Shown here piece after piece: positions 17,789 through 27,699 of a stretch of 64,000 nucleotides of DNA. Numbering within the stretch: position 1 is the first letter of the stretch; each line of letters starts with the position of its first letter. A program made the translations under genes and the position numbers. This stretch comes from Sphingomonas hengshuiensis (lineage in GTDB: Bacteria; Pseudomonadota; Alphaproteobacteria; Sphingomonadales; Sphingomonadaceae): NCBI RefSeq assembly GCF_000935025.1, contig NZ_CP010836.1:1364001-1428000 (forward strand). The letters run 5' to 3'. A model generated the notes under the pieces. That model had not been told where the DNA came from. It was given only the letters and a program-made list of their open reading frames with translations, and did no database searches.

Positions 17789-20413
17789 TCAGCGCGCAGC
17801 CGCCATTACCCCGGCGCTCACATCACCCGCCTTCGCCTCGCGGAACCGCGCGCAATTGCGGATCGCGTCGAGCGATCGGTCGAGGTTGAGCGCGCTGTCA
17901 TTGCCCAGTTGCGGGCGCAGCTTGGCATCGACCGCGCTCGCCGCCTCCATCGTGCACAGCACGCCGAACATCTGCGCCGCGCGGCCCGAGAAAATCCCGC
18001 CGCCGCCGCCGGCCTTCACGAACGTGTCGAAATTGGTGAGCATGTAATCGCTCGCCAGCCCCTGCGTGGCGTAGTTCTTCAGGAAGCCCGCGGTGGTGAA
18101 CAGCCGCTGGATCGCCGGCAGGCGCGGGTCCTTGAAGTCGTTGAGGAACCAGCGCGCGACCTCGGCATTGCCCGATGCCGACAGGCCCCGGAACGCCGCC
18201 TCCCGCAGCCCCCGCTTCGAGGACGCCAGCGCGGCCTCGACCAGCGTCTTGGCGAACGGGACACCCCGGTCCTCGACGGTCGTGCGGACCGCGAGCAGCC
18301 CATATTGCGGGTCCAGCGCCGCGGTATCGCCCGCCAGATAGGCATCGAGCGCCGCAGCCAGCTTCGCGCGCAGTGCCGGGTCATGCCCTGCGCCCGCGAC
18401 CAGCCCGAGCAGGTCGGACCGCAGCGCGCGCGTGTCGGGGCTGTCGCCCGCGCTCTTGCCCAGCGCAGGATCGAAGCCCAGCTTCGCCAGCGCCGGGGCA
18501 TAGATCGACGCGATCAGCTTCCGATAGGCCGGCAATGCCTCCGCCGAGATCAGCCCGCGCCGCTCCAGCCCCTCCAGTTCCTCGCCATTGTCGAGCTGCA
18601 CCTTGGTCGAGGGATGCGCGGCCATCGCCCTGCTCAGCGCAATGGGGGCCAGGACGCCGCTGCGCCCGGCATAGAAGGACGCCCATACGCTGTCGTTCAG
18701 CGCCAGCCCCTCGCCATCGGGCAGCGTGGCCCCGGCTGCGATCAGCGCATTCCAGTCGGCGGGGTCGAGTTCGAAGCGGTAATAGCCCCAGCCGCCGGCA
18801 TTGGGCATGATCGGCCCGGTGCCGTTGGCGGCGACGGGCTGGCTCGCCATGTCGACCAGCGTACAGCTCTGGGTCGGGCCGCGGCGCAGGCATAGCGGGA
18901 TCAGCCATTTCTCGGCGGGCGCGTTGCTGCCGAAAGCGGCGTAGCGCATCTGGCTGGCGATCAGCGCATTGCCCTGGCGGTGCAGCGTGACGACGGGCAG
19001 GCCCTGCTGGTCGACAAAGCTGCGCAGCGACGCGAGCACGCGCGGGTCCTTCGCGGCCTCGGCGAGCGAGGCGAAGAATTCGTCCGTCGTCGCATTGCCA
19101 TGCATGTGCCGCTGCATGTGCAGCCGCACGCCGTCGCGGAACTTGGTGTCGCCCATATAGGCGGCGATCATCCCGACGACCTGGCCGCCCTTGCCATAAG
19201 TGATCTGGTCGAACGCGGCGTTGATGTCGGCATCGGTCGGGATCGGCCCGTGGATCGGCCGCCCGGCGGCCAGCGCGTCGATGTCCATCGCCTCGAACGC
19301 CTCGCCGATCGCGTCGAGCCCGATCTTGAGGTCGGGGCGCCATTCATTGCCGATGCGGTATCCCATCCAGTTGGCGAAGCTCTCGTTCAGCCAGAGGTCG
19401 TCCCACCAGGCGGGGGTGACGAGGTCGCCAAACCATTGGTGCGACAATTCATGCGCCACGATCATCCCGAACGAACGCTTGTTCTCGCTCGGCGCGCTTT
19501 CGTCGAGGAACAGGATGCCGTCGCCGTAGATGTCGGCGCCGGCATTCTCCATCGCGCCCGGCATCACCGGCGACCCGATCTGGTCGAGCTTGGGATAGGG
19601 GAAGGGCTGGTCGAAATAGGCCTCCAGCAGCGTGACGATCTTGCCCGATTCGTCGAGCGCATATTGGAGCTGGTCGGCATTGGGCTTGGTGCCGACGATG
19701 CGCAGCGGCAGCGGCTCCTTGCGCTGCGGGCTGGGGGGTACCACCGTCTCGGCGACCGCGAACGGCCCGACGACGAACGCGATCAGATAGGTCGGCAGCG
19801 GCTTGGTGGGAATGAAGCGGTGGACGACCAGGTCGCCGACTTTTTCGGTACCCGATTCGGGCGCGTTGCTGATCGCGACATCGCCCGCCTTGGTGGTCAG
19901 CGACACCGTGAACGGGGTCTTGTACCCCGGCTCGTCGAACGAGGGGAATGCGGCGCGCGCATCGATCGATTCGAACTGCGTCCAGCTATACCATTCCTTC
20001 TCGATATTGAGATGGTAGAGCCCCGCGGGGCTGCCCGCGAACGCCGCGTCATAATCGAATTTGAGCGTCAGCTTGCCCGGCGCCACGGTCTTGCCGAAGT
20101 CGACCTGGGCAAGGCCGGTGGGGCTTTTCTGCGCGAAGGTGACGGGGATTTCCTGCCCGCCGATCACTGCCGTCGCCTTGGTCACATGCAGGTCGCGCCC
20201 GTGCATGTAGAAGGCGGCGGCGGGCTTGGTCAGCGTCACGTCGATCTCGGTATGCCCGCTGAACCGCGGCTGGCCGGGAAGGATCGTCAGGTCGAGCCGA
20301 TAGGCGATCGGCGTCACCGTATCGGGCAGCTTGCCCGCAGGCGGGGCGTCCGACTGGGCAAGCGCGGCGGCGGGAAAGAGCATAGCGCAGAGCGCGAGGG
20401 CGAAGAAGCGCAT
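17789..20413 (-). CDS. M1 family aminopeptidase, exported
   Basis: 874-aa zinc aminopeptidase with a signal peptide (MRFFALALCAMLFPAAALAQ). The exopeptidase motif GAMENAG is at about residue 288 and the zinc site HELSHQW, 18 residues, then Glu in WLNESFANWM, at about residue 319. The C-terminal part is the ERAP1-like helical domain. It probably releases N-terminal residues from periplasmic peptides. CAGGAA precedes the ATG. It is convergent with the divergent gluzincin gene and follows the diguanylate cyclase on the same strand. Confidence 0.93.
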   Translation of the reverse strand: MRFFALALCAMLFPAAALAQSDAPPAGKLPDTVTPIAYRLDLTILPGQPRFSGHTEIDVTLTKPAAAFYMHGRDLHVTKATAVIGGQEIPVTFAQKSPTGLAQVDFGKTVAPGKLTLKFDYDAAFAGSPAGLYHLNIEKEWYSWTQFESIDARAAFPSFDEPGYKTPFTVSLTTKAGDVAISNAPESGTEKVGDLVVHRFIPTKPLPTYLIAFVVGPFAVAETVVPPSPQRKEPLPLRIVGTKPNADQLQYALDESGKIVTLLEAYFDQPFPYPKLDQIGSPVMPGAMENAGADIYGDGILFLDESAPSENKRSFGMIVAHELSHQWFGDLVTPAWWDDLWLNESFANWMGYRIGNEWRPDLKIGLDAIGEAFEAMDIDALAAGRPIHGPIPTDADINAAFDQITYGKGGQVVGMIAAYMGDTKFRDGVRLHMQRHMHGNATTDEFFASLAEAAKDPRVLASLRSFVDQQGLPVVTLHRQGNALIASQMRYAAFGSNAPAEKWLIPLCLRRGPTQSCTLVDMASQPVAANGTGPIMPNAGGWGYYRFELDPADWNALIAAGATLPDGEGLALNDSVWASFYAGRSGVLAPIALSRAMAAHPSTKVQLDNGEELEGLERRGLISAEALPAYRKLIASIYAPALAKLGFDPALGKSAGDSPDTRALRSDLLGLVAGAGHDPALRAKLAAALDAYLAGDTAALDPQYGLLAVRTTVEDRGVPFAKTLVEAALASSKRGLREAAFRGLSASGNAEVARWFLNDFKDPRLPAIQRLFTTAGFLKNYATQGLASDYMLTNFDTFVKAGGGGGIFSGRAAQMFGVLCTMEAASAVDAKLRPQLGNDSALNLDRSLDAIRNCARFREAKAGDVSAGVMAAAR

Positions 20414-20508
20414 CGAGATTCCTGGAACGAGGGTGACGTTGCTTACGGCGCCAGGTGCCCTATGGCAATGTTACACCACGCCGCGCGCGCAACCGGACAA
20501 GGCCGCGT

Positions 20509-21708
20509 TCAACTGGCCAAATGGGTCCGGTTGCGGCCTTCCTCCTTGGCGCGGTACAGCGCGGCGTCGGCACGGGCCATCAGCGTGTCGCGGTCCTCGC
20601 CGGGCATCAGTTGCGCAACGCCGATGCTGACTGTCATCGGCACTTCGTTGCCGTCGGGGAGCCGCGAGCGCAGCGCCGCGACGCGCTCCCGGATGCGTTC
20701 CGCCGCAATCGCCGCTGCGCGGTCGTCGGTATCGGGCATCACCACGCCGAATTCCTCGCCGCCCAGCCGCCCCGGCACGTCGGTCGCGCGCGTCGCCTCG
20801 TTCAGCGCCTCGGCGACGGTCCGCAGCACCGTGTCGCCCGCCTGGTGCCCGAGGCTGTCGTTGATCGCCTTGAAATGGTCGAGGTCGATGATCGCCAGCG
20901 ACAGCGGCGCGCCGATCCGCGTGGCGCGCGCATGTTCCGCATCCAGCACCGCGAACAGTGCGCGGCGATTGGCGAGCTGGGTCAGTTCGTCGCTGGTCGC
21001 GGCAAGCCGCAGCCGGTCCTGCGCATCGAGCGTCGCCGCGCGCGCACGCGAAGATGCGATGCCCGTCCCGGCGCTGACTCCGAGGCACAGCAGCGCCAGC
21101 CCCGAGACCGCGCGCTGCGTCGATTCGATCCGGTCCAGCTTGTGCTGGCTGGCGGCCTCGCGCGCGTCCAGCCGCTGGCGTTCCTCCTCCTCGATTCGCG
21201 CGATCGCGCTGAGCAGCCCTTCGATATCATGTTCGCGCATATCGGCGCTGATCCGCGCCACCGCCTCTGCGCGTTTGCCCTGGTCGGTCAGATCGGCGGT
21301 CTCGCGCAGCACGCCCAGGAAGCCCGCGAGTCGCGCATCCATCAGCGCCAGATTGGCGCGCTGCGACGGATTGCCCTCCGTCAGCCTGCGCAGTTCCGCC
21401 GCCAGCCGCGGCGCCTGTTCGCGGCCCTGTGTATACGCGGCAAGGAACATCGACTCCCCCGTGAGCAGATACCCGCCTTCGCCGCGCAAGGCTTCGTGGA
21501 CCGCCGAGCGCGTCTCGCTCGCCGCCAGCAATATTTTCAGCACGTGCAGGTCCGCAGCCTCGCCGGCGCGACGTTCCGCGGCGGCCTCCCGCTCGGTGAA
21601 CATCAGCACCGCAAGTAATGCGGCCAGCATCGCAAGCGCCGTGAAGCCGATCCAATGGCGCAGCCTGCTCGATCGTCTCTCGTCGATGCCGGTTCGTCTG
21701 GGACGCAT
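20509..21708 (-). CDS. Membrane-bound diguanylate cyclase with CHASE3-type sensor
   Basis: 399 aa. N-terminal helix ([19 protein letters not shown]), a periplasmic all-helical CHASE3-like region to about residue 205 ([20 protein letters not shown] is typical), a second helix ([16 protein letters not shown]), then a GGDEF domain. The active site is GGEEF (residues 316-320) with Asp in [12 protein letters not shown], so it should make c-di-GMP from GTP. An RxxD product-inhibition site (RATD, 307-310) sits five residues upstream of GGEEF. It is divergent from rutB. Confidence 0.92.
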   Translation of the reverse strand: MRPRRTGIDERRSSRLRHWIGFTALAMLAALLAVLMFTEREAAAERRAGEAADLHVLKILLAASETRSAVHEALRGEGGYLLTGESMFLAAYTQGREQAPRLAAELRRLTEGNPSQRANLALMDARLAGFLGVLRETADLTDQGKRAEAVARISADMREHDIEGLLSAIARIEEEERQRLDAREAASQHKLDRIESTQRAVSGLALLCLGVSAGTGIASSRARAATLDAQDRLRLAATSDELTQLANRRALFAVLDAEHARATRIGAPLSLAIIDLDHFKAINDSLGHQAGDTVLRTVAEALNEATRATDVPGRLGGEEFGVVMPDTDDRAAAIAAERIRERVAALRSRLPDGNEVPMTVSIGVAQLMPGEDRDTLMARADAALYRAKEEGRNRTHLAS

Positions 21709-21806
21709 TCCTTATCCTTGTGCAACCACGTCCGCCCCCGTTCGCATTTTACAAGGCCTCAGGTAAACAAGCGCTTGCCTCTTGCGATGCGGTTCGTGCT
21801 GGTTCA

Positions 21807-21826
21807 CCTTTCGCATCTGCGAAAGG
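21807..21826. promoter_or_regulatory. Perfect dyad overlapping the rutB ribosome-binding site
   Basis: CCTTTCGCA (21807-21815), two bases, TGCGAAAGG (21818-21826). The right arm supplies the AGG of the rutB Shine-Dalgarno (AAAGGAAG, eight bases before the ATG). As RNA this hairpin would hide the ribosome-binding site; as DNA it could be an operator. A second dyad, CAAGCGCTTG, lies at 21768-21777. Confidence 0.5.
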
Positions 21827-21833
21827 AAGCGGC

Positions 21834-22562
21834 ATGGAGCAATGCGTAGCGGTGGGAAGTGCGGCGGCAGGCGCCGCTGCCGTCACGCTGCCTGCGCGGC
21901 CCGAGCCGATCCGCGTCGTGCCGTCCGAAACCGCAGTCGTCGTGATCGACATGCAGAACGCCTATGCCTCGCCGGGGGGCTATGTCGATCTCGCCGGGTT
22001 CGACATAACCGGCGCCGCGGGGACGATATCGAAGATCGCGCAGGTGCTTGGCGTCGCGCGCGATGCGGGCATCCAGATCGTCTATCTCCAAAATGGCTGG
22101 GACCCCGATTATCGCGAGGCGGGCGGACCGGGATCGCCAAACTGGCACAAGTCCAACGCGCTCAAGACGATGCGCGCGCGTCCCGATCTGTCGGGCCAGC
22201 TGCTCGCGCGCGGCGGATGGGATTATGCGCTGGTCGACGGGCTCGCCCCGGTCGAGGGCGACATCGTCCTGGGCAAGACGCGCTATTCGGCCTTCTTCAA
22301 TTCGCAGCTCGACAGCGTGCTGCGGTCGCGCGGGATCCGCATGATCGTGTTCGTCGGCATCGCCACCAATGTCTGCGTCGAATCGACGCTGCGCGACGGC
22401 TTTCACCTCGAATATTTCGGGGTAATGCTCGAGGATGCGACGCACCATCTCGGCCCGCCCGCGATGCAGGACGCCACCGTCTATAATGTCGAGAAATTCT
22501 TCGGCTGGGTGTCCACCACCGCCGATTTCTGCGGCAGCTTCGGCCAGATTCCAAAGGAGTGA
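21834..22562 (+). CDS. rutB: Ureidoacrylate (peroxyureidoacrylate) amidohydrolase
   Basis: Isochorismatase-like hydrolase releasing CO2, ammonia and aminoacrylate from the ring-opened uracil product. 242 aa. The Asp of the triad is in [10 protein letters not shown], the Lys in [11 protein letters not shown] and the Cys in [16 protein letters not shown]. Start ATG 21834 has AGGAAG upstream; the frame extends further but without similarity. It is the first gene of the rutB-C-D-A operon. Confidence 0.93.
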   Translation: MEQCVAVGSAAAGAAAVTLPARPEPIRVVPSETAVVVIDMQNAYASPGGYVDLAGFDITGAAGTISKIAQVLGVARDAGIQIVYLQNGWDPDYREAGGPGSPNWHKSNALKTMRARPDLSGQLLARGGWDYALVDGLAPVEGDIVLGKTRYSAFFNSQLDSVLRSRGIRMIVFVGIATNVCVESTLRDGFHLEYFGVMLEDATHHLGPPAMQDATVYNVEKFFGWVSTTADFCGSFGQIPKE

Positions 22563-22564
22563 CG

Positions 22565-22948
22565 ATGCCCTTCGAGCCGATCAACCCGCCCCAATTCCCC
22601 ACCCCGATCGCGCCCTATTCGGCGGGGGCGAAGGCGGGCAACACCGTCTATGTCTCGGGCGTGCTCGCATTGGGGGAAGGGGGCGCGGTGCTCCATGTCG
22701 GCGATGCCGCGGCGCAGACCCGGCACGTCCTCGACGTGATCCGGATCACGCTGGAGGCGGCGGGGGCGACGCTCGCCGATGTCGCGATGAACCACATCTT
22801 CCTCAAGGACCTCGCCGATTACGCGGCGTTCAACGCGGTCTATGCCGAGTATTTCCCCGGCGCGAAGCCCGCCCGCTATTGCATCCGCGCCGATCTGGTG
22901 AAGCCCGATTGCCTGGTCGAGATCGCCTCTGTGGCGCATCTCGACTGA
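22565..22948 (+). CDS. rutC: Aminoacrylate peracid reductase / RidA-like protein RutC
   Basis: 127-aa YjgF/RidA-fold protein acting on 3-aminoacrylate in pyrimidine breakdown. It contains [20 protein letters not shown], the RidA N-terminal pattern, and [20 protein letters not shown], with the conserved Arg and Glu of the inter-subunit pocket. AAAGGAGT lies before ATG 22565. Its stop overlaps the rutD start. Confidence 0.9.
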   Translation: MPFEPINPPQFPTPIAPYSAGAKAGNTVYVSGVLALGEGGAVLHVGDAAAQTRHVLDVIRITLEAAGATLADVAMNHIFLKDLADYAAFNAVYAEYFPGAKPARYCIRADLVKPDCLVEIASVAHLD

Positions 22949-23730
22949 TGCTGGCGGGGGGGCTCTATTGGGAGGAGCATGGGCCGCCCGGCGCGCCGGT
23001 GCTTCTGATGTCTGCGGGGCTCGGCGGATCGGCGGGTTATTGGGCGCCGAACCTCGCCGCGCTGGCCGCGCAGCACCGCGTCCTGCTCTACGATCATCGC
23101 GGCACCGGGCGATCCGAGCGCACGGTCGAGGGGATGCTGACCGTCGAGCGCATGGCCGACGACATGCGGATCGTGATGGCGGCAGCCGGTGCCGAGCGCG
23201 CGACGGTGATCGGCCATGCCGCGGGCGGGCTCGCCGGATTGGCGCTTGCGCTCGCTGCGCCCGAACGGGTGGAGCGGCTGGTGGTGATCAATGGCTGGGC
23301 GCGGCTCGATCCGCACACCGCGCGCTGCTTCGACACCCGGCTGGTGCTGCTGCGCAACGGCGCGCGCCCCTATCTCCACGCGCAGCCGCTGTTCCTGTAT
23401 CCACCGCAATGGATTTCGGAAAATCACGACCGGCTCCAGGTCGAGGAAGAGGAACTGCTCGCGCATTTCCCCGATGCCGAGATGGTCCAGCGCCGCATCG
23501 CCGCGGTCCGCCATTTCAATATCCTGGCGCATATGGGCGAGATCCGCACTCCGACCTTGCTCATCGCCAGCGACGACGACATGCTCGTGCCCCCGTCCTG
23601 CTCCGAAGTGCTTGCGAAAGGCATCCCCGGCGCGCAGCTTGCCAGGCTGACCAGTGGGGGGCATGCGTGCAACGTCACCCGCGCCGACAATTTCAATCGC
23701 TGGCTGCTCGCCTGGCTGGACAACGCATAA
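22948..23730 (+). CDS. rutD: Alpha/beta hydrolase RutD (aminoacrylate hydrolase)
   Basis: 260-aa alpha/beta-hydrolase of the Rut pathway, proposed to speed hydrolysis of aminoacrylate to malonic semialdehyde. It begins LYWEEHGPPGAPVLLMSAGL and has the nucleophile elbow GHAAGG, where the usual Ser is Ala, as in other RutD proteins. An Asp in LLIASDDDMLVP and a His in TSGGHACNVT complete the fold. ATG 22948 overlaps the rutC stop (TGATG). Confidence 0.88.
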   Translation: MLAGGLYWEEHGPPGAPVLLMSAGLGGSAGYWAPNLAALAAQHRVLLYDHRGTGRSERTVEGMLTVERMADDMRIVMAAAGAERATVIGHAAGGLAGLALALAAPERVERLVVINGWARLDPHTARCFDTRLVLLRNGARPYLHAQPLFLYPPQWISENHDRLQVEEEELLAHFPDAEMVQRRIAAVRHFNILAHMGEIRTPTLLIASDDDMLVPPSCSEVLAKGIPGAQLARLTSGGHACNVTRADNFNRWLLAWLDNA

Positions 23731-23742
23731 GGGAATTCGCGC

Positions 23743-24807
23743 ATGCAGGTCGGCGTCTTCGTCCCCATCAACAATAATGGCTGGCTGATCAGCGAGAACG
23801 CGCCGCAATATCTGCCCAGCTTCGATCTCAACAAGGAGATCGCGATTCGCGCCGAGAAATACGGGCTCGATTTCCTGCTCTCGATGATCAAGCTGCGCGG
23901 GTTCGGCGGGAAGACCGAATTCTGGGAATATGGGCTGGAAAGCTTCACGCTGATGGCGGGACTCGCCGCCGTGACCGAGCGGATCAAGATCTTCGCGACC
24001 TGCCCGACGCTGATCATCCCGCCCGCCTTCGCCGCGCGGATGTGCAACACGATCGATTCGATCAGCCATGGCCGGTTCGGGCTCAACCTCATCACCGGCT
24101 GGCAGCCGCCCGAATATACCCAGATGGGGCTATGGCCCGGCGACGAGCATTTTCGTAACCGATACAAGATGTTGGACGAATATGCGCATATCCTGCGCGA
24201 ACTGTGGGAGACCGGGGTCAGCGACTTCAAGGGCGAGTATTACCAGATGGAGGATTGCCGCGTCCGCCCCCAGCCCGGCGGCGACATGAAGATCATCTGC
24301 GCGGGCTCGTCCGACGACGGCCTCGCCTTCTCGGCGAAATGGGCGGACTATGCATTCTGCCTCGGCAAGGGCGTGAACACCCCCACTGCCTTCGCCTTCA
24401 ACAACCAACGGCTGGCGGCGGCGACCGCGAAGACCGGGCGCGACGTGTCGATCTTCGTCCTCGTGATGGTGATCGCCGCCGAGACCGACGAGGAGGCGAT
24501 GGCCAAGTGGCGGTCGTACAACGCCGGCGTCGACATCGACGCGATCGCGTGGCTCGCCGAGCAGGGTGCGAAGGACACGGTCAACACCGACACCAATGTC
24601 CGCCAGCTCGCCGCGCCCGAAGGCGCAGTCAACATCAACATGGGCACGCTGGTCGGCAGCTATGAAAGCGTCGCGCGGATGCTCGACGCGATGGCCGAAG
24701 TGCCCAATACCGGCGGCGTTCTCCTCACCTTCGACGATTTCATCGAGGGGGTGGAGGCATTCGGCACCCGCATCCAGCCGCTGATGAAGAGCCGCCAGCC
24801 GGGCTGA
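23743..24807 (+). CDS. rutA: Pyrimidine monooxygenase RutA
   Basis: FMN-dependent, luciferase-like monooxygenase that opens uracil and thymine between N3 and C4. 354 aa, full family length, starting [20 protein letters not shown], with [20 protein letters not shown] and [16 protein letters not shown] typical of RutA. It needs reduced FMN, but no rutF flavin reductase gene is adjacent. It is the last gene of the operon, 12 bases after rutD, whereas in E. coli rutA is first. Confidence 0.95.
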   Translation: MQVGVFVPINNNGWLISENAPQYLPSFDLNKEIAIRAEKYGLDFLLSMIKLRGFGGKTEFWEYGLESFTLMAGLAAVTERIKIFATCPTLIIPPAFAARMCNTIDSISHGRFGLNLITGWQPPEYTQMGLWPGDEHFRNRYKMLDEYAHILRELWETGVSDFKGEYYQMEDCRVRPQPGGDMKIICAGSSDDGLAFSAKWADYAFCLGKGVNTPTAFAFNNQRLAAATAKTGRDVSIFVLVMVIAAETDEEAMAKWRSYNAGVDIDAIAWLAEQGAKDTVNTDTNVRQLAAPEGAVNINMGTLVGSYESVARMLDAMAEVPNTGGVLLTFDDFIEGVEAFGTRIQPLMKSRQPG

Positions 24808-24808
24808 C

Positions 24809-24849
24809 TTGCCCGCGCGCCGATCGCGGCTATGATAGCGCTATCATAG
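24809..24849 (+). promoter_or_regulatory. Promoter with overlapping LacI-type operator
   Basis: TTGCCC (24809-24814), 16 bases, TATGAT (24831-24836). A perfect 20-bp palindrome, CTATGATAGCGCTATCATAG (24830-24849), covers the -10 box and the start of transcription. The TGATAGCGCTATCA core fits the LacI/GalR operator pattern (TGnTAnCGnTAnCA). A repressor bound here would block RNA polymerase. Confidence 0.75.
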
Positions 24850-24863
24850 AGACGGAGAGGGTG

Positions 24864-26102
24864 ATGGCTGGATTGGCGCGCTGGGCGATGTTCGCCACCT
24901 TGTGGATGCTCGCGGCCACGGGCGTCGCGCTTCCCGCCTCGGCGCAGCAGACGCGCGAGCGCTGGGTCGCCGCCTGGGCGACGTCGCAACTCGTGCCGAA
25001 CGAGGCGAACACTTTGCCCCCCGAAACCCTGACCGACGCGACGCTGCGCCAGGTCGTGCGCGTCCAGATTGCGGGCAAGCGGCTGCGCGTCCGTTTCTCC
25101 AATGCGTTCGGCACCGCGCCGCTGGCGATTGGCGCCGCGACGATCGCGCGGTCGGCGGACCTCGCCTCGCCCCGCATCGACCCCGCGACGCTGCGCGTGC
25201 TGCGCTTCGGCGGCAAGCCCTCCGCAATGATCCCCGCGGGCGCCGAGTATTGGAGCGACCCGGTCGATCTCGCCGTGCCCGCCGGCGCCGACCTGACGCT
25301 CTCGATCCATTTCCCCCAGGCCCCCGCGCAGCAGACCAGCCACCCGGGCTCTCGCGCCACGTCCTACACGGTGCATGGCGACCAGACCGCCGCCACCGAC
25401 CTGCCCAACGCCGCAAAGGTCGATCGCTGGTACCAGATTGGGGGGATCGAGACGGTCGACGCCCGCGCCGCCGCTGTGGTGGTGCTGGGCGATTCGATCA
25501 CCGACGGCTATGGCGTCCAGCCCAACACCAACGCCCGCTGGACCGACGCGCTGCAAACCCGGCTGCGCGCGGCGGGGATGAAGCTGGCGGTGCTCAATGC
25601 CGGGATCGGCGGCGGGCGGCTGCTCAACGACGGGCTGGGGCCCAACGCGCTCGCCCGCTTCGACCGCGACGTGCTGAGCCCGCCGGGGGTGACGCACCTG
25701 ATCGTGCTGGAGGGCGTCAACGACCTGGGCGTCCTGACGCGCGAGGCGCCCGCCAGCCCCCAGGCACACGCCGCGCTGGTCGAGGGGATGATCGGCGCGT
25801 ACCGCCAGATGGTGGCCCGCGCCCGCGCGCACGGGATCAAGGCGATCGGCGCGACGATCCTGCCCTATGGCCGCTCGGACTATTACCACCCCGATGCGCA
25901 GAACGAGGCCGATCGCGCCGCGGTGAACGCGTGGATCCGCGCGCCGGGCAATTTCGACGCGGTGATCGATCTGGACGCAGCGATGCGCGATCCGGCGCGA
26001 CCGACGTTCCTCCGCGCGGAGTTCGACAATGACGGGCTGCACCCGTCGATCGCGGGCTATGCCGCGATGGCGGCCGCGGTTCCGCTGGCGATGTTGCGGT
26101 AG
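24864..26102 (+). CDS. Exported SGNH/GDSL-family hydrolase
   Basis: 412 aa with a signal peptide ending near PASAQQ. Catalytic blocks: GDSITDGYG (block I, Ser), NAGIGGGRLL (block II, Gly), EGVNDLG (block III, Asn) and DGLHPSIAGY (block V, Asp/His). The N-terminal part (residues about 30-185) is a beta-rich region often present in secreted carbohydrate esterases of this type. Probably a carbohydrate deacetylase or esterase; the LacI-type operator upstream supports sugar control. ATG 24864 lies six bases after GGAG; a GTG just before it is less well spaced. Confidence 0.85.
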   Translation: MAGLARWAMFATLWMLAATGVALPASAQQTRERWVAAWATSQLVPNEANTLPPETLTDATLRQVVRVQIAGKRLRVRFSNAFGTAPLAIGAATIARSADLASPRIDPATLRVLRFGGKPSAMIPAGAEYWSDPVDLAVPAGADLTLSIHFPQAPAQQTSHPGSRATSYTVHGDQTAATDLPNAAKVDRWYQIGGIETVDARAAAVVVLGDSITDGYGVQPNTNARWTDALQTRLRAAGMKLAVLNAGIGGGRLLNDGLGPNALARFDRDVLSPPGVTHLIVLEGVNDLGVLTREAPASPQAHAALVEGMIGAYRQMVARARAHGIKAIGATILPYGRSDYYHPDAQNEADRAAVNAWIRAPGNFDAVIDLDAAMRDPARPTFLRAEFDNDGLHPSIAGYAAMAAAVPLAMLR

Positions 26103-26128
26103 GGGCGGGGCGCCTCTCTCACGCGTCG

Positions 26129-26147
26129 CCCCGGGCTTGACCCGGGG
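26129..26147. repeat. Short palindromic element between convergent genes
   Basis: CCCCGGG, CTTGA, CCCGGGG: a perfect seven-base stem with a five-base loop. This motif recurs in intergenic DNA of many alphaproteobacteria and may double as a terminator for the convergent SGNH hydrolase and radical SAM genes. Confidence 0.55.
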
Positions 26148-26165
26148 TCCCGCTGGCGCAGCGGT

Positions 26166-27236
26166 TCAAAACAGCTCCCCCTGCGCCCCCGCGGGCCTGC
26201 GGAACAGGTCGGTCCGCAGCCTTATCCGCTCCCCGTCCAGCCCATAGCGCCGGCACGCGATCTGAAACCGCGTCCGCAGCAGCTCCGCCCACGGCCCTTG
26301 CCCGCGCATCCGGCTGAAGAACTCCGGATCATTGTCCTTGCCGCCGCGCAGCGACTGGACGATCGCCATCACCTTGCTCGCGCGATCGGGGAAATGCGTG
26401 TCGAGCCAGGCGCGGAACAGCGGGGCGACTTCGTGGGGCAGCCGCACCGGCAGGAAAAACGCCGCCCGCGCCCCCGCCGCCGCCGCGCGCTCGAGGATAT
26501 GCTCCATCTCGTGATCGGTGATCGCGGGGATCACCGGGGAGAGCGACACGAACACCGGGACCCCCGCATCGGCCAGCGTGCGGATCGCCGCCAGCCGCTT
26601 CTCCGGATGCGCCGCGCGCGGTTCCAGCGTCATCGCGATCCTGGGGTCCAGCGTCGTGACCGACAGCATCACCGCCGCCAGCCCCTTCGCCGCCATCGGC
26701 GCGATCAGGTCGAGGTCGCGCGTCACCCGATCGGACTTGGTGGTGATCGTGATCGGATGGTTGCACTCGGCCAGTATCTCGATGCACCCCCGCGTGATCC
26801 GCCATTCGCGCTCGATCGGCTGGTACGGATCGGTATTGGTCCCGAACGCGATCGGGCGGCACGCATAGCCGGGCTTGGCCAGTTCGGCGCGGAGCAGCGC
26901 GGGCGCATCGGGCTTGGCGAACAGCCGCGTCTCGAAATCCAGCCCCGGCGAAAGGTCGAGATAGGCGTGGCTCGGCCGCGCAAAGCAATAGATGCAGCCA
27001 TGCTCGCACCCGCGATACGGGTTGATCGAGCGATCGAATGCGATGTCGGGCGACTGGTTGCGCGTGATGATCGTGCGCGGCGTCTCGACCGTCACGGTGG
27101 TGCGCAGCGGGGCAGGGGCGCCGTCCACCGTTTCGCGCTCGTCGAGCCAGTCGCCATCGGCCTCGCGCGCGGGCAGGTTGAATCGCGCGCTTGCCCGGTT
27201 CAGCGTCGCGCCGCGGGTGGGGCGGGTTTTTGCCAT
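26166..27236 (-). CDS. Radical SAM protein, PA0069 / SplB-like family
   Basis: 356 aa. Cys77, Cys81 and Cys84 in CEHGCIYC form the CxxxCxxC site for a 4Fe-4S cluster that cleaves S-adenosylmethionine. Other conserved parts: DRSINPYRGCEHG, IAFGTNTDPYQPIERE and VFVSLSPVIPAITDHEME. The family is related to spore photoproduct lyase, but the substrate of this subgroup is unknown. It is divergent from the VOC gene. Confidence 0.88.
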   Translation of the reverse strand: MAKTRPTRGATLNRASARFNLPAREADGDWLDERETVDGAPAPLRTTVTVETPRTIITRNQSPDIAFDRSINPYRGCEHGCIYCFARPSHAYLDLSPGLDFETRLFAKPDAPALLRAELAKPGYACRPIAFGTNTDPYQPIEREWRITRGCIEILAECNHPITITTKSDRVTRDLDLIAPMAAKGLAAVMLSVTTLDPRIAMTLEPRAAHPEKRLAAIRTLADAGVPVFVSLSPVIPAITDHEMEHILERAAAAGARAAFFLPVRLPHEVAPLFRAWLDTHFPDRASKVMAIVQSLRGGKDNDPEFFSRMRGQGPWAELLRTRFQIACRRYGLDGERIRLRTDLFRRPAGAQGELF

Positions 27237-27288
27237 TGCCAGGCTCTATCCCTGGCGATAGAACATAGCAAGAACAATGGAGGGTTTT

Positions 27289-27630
27289 ATGGCACGGATC
27301 AGTTATGTCGAATTGCCGGCGGCGAATGTTGTCGCGACGCGGGACTTTTATGCGGCGGCGTTCGGGTTCGCCTTCACCGATTATGGTCCCGATTATGCGT
27401 CGATGACCACCGGCGACGTCGACATCGGCATCAACGGGACCGAGGACCAGGCGATCGCGCTGCCTTTGCCGATCGTCGAGGTCGCCGATCTGGAGGGCGC
27501 GCTGGAAAAGGTCGTCGCGGCAGGGGGCACGCTGACCGTGCCGATTTTCGCCTTTCCCGGCGGGCGGCGTTTCCACTTCCGCGATCCCGGCGGCAATCAG
27601 CTCGGGGTATTCGTGAACGAGCCCGAATAG
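27289..27630 (+). CDS. VOC (glyoxalase-fold) family protein
   Basis: 113-aa single-domain vicinal-oxygen-chelate protein: ISYVELPAANVVATRDFYAA at the N-terminus and HFRDPGGNQLGVF at the C-terminus. The metal-ligand pattern is incomplete (no His in the first strand), so it may not be an active dioxygenase or lyase. The first in-frame ATG (27277) overlaps its own GGAGGG, which serves the ATG at 27289. Confidence 0.8.
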   Translation: MARISYVELPAANVVATRDFYAAAFGFAFTDYGPDYASMTTGDVDIGINGTEDQAIALPLPIVEVADLEGALEKVVAAGGTLTVPIFAFPGGRRFHFRDPGGNQLGVFVNEPE

Positions 27631-27699
27631 CGCCCGAACAGGAGATGTTGCGGTCGGGAGCGGCTCGGCTAGGATGGTGGCAAGTCTTTGGGAGAGTTC

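Noticed and set aside
21709..21833. RutR operator (TTGACCAnnTGGTCAA) near rutB
   Set aside because: No match; the dyads present have a different sequence.
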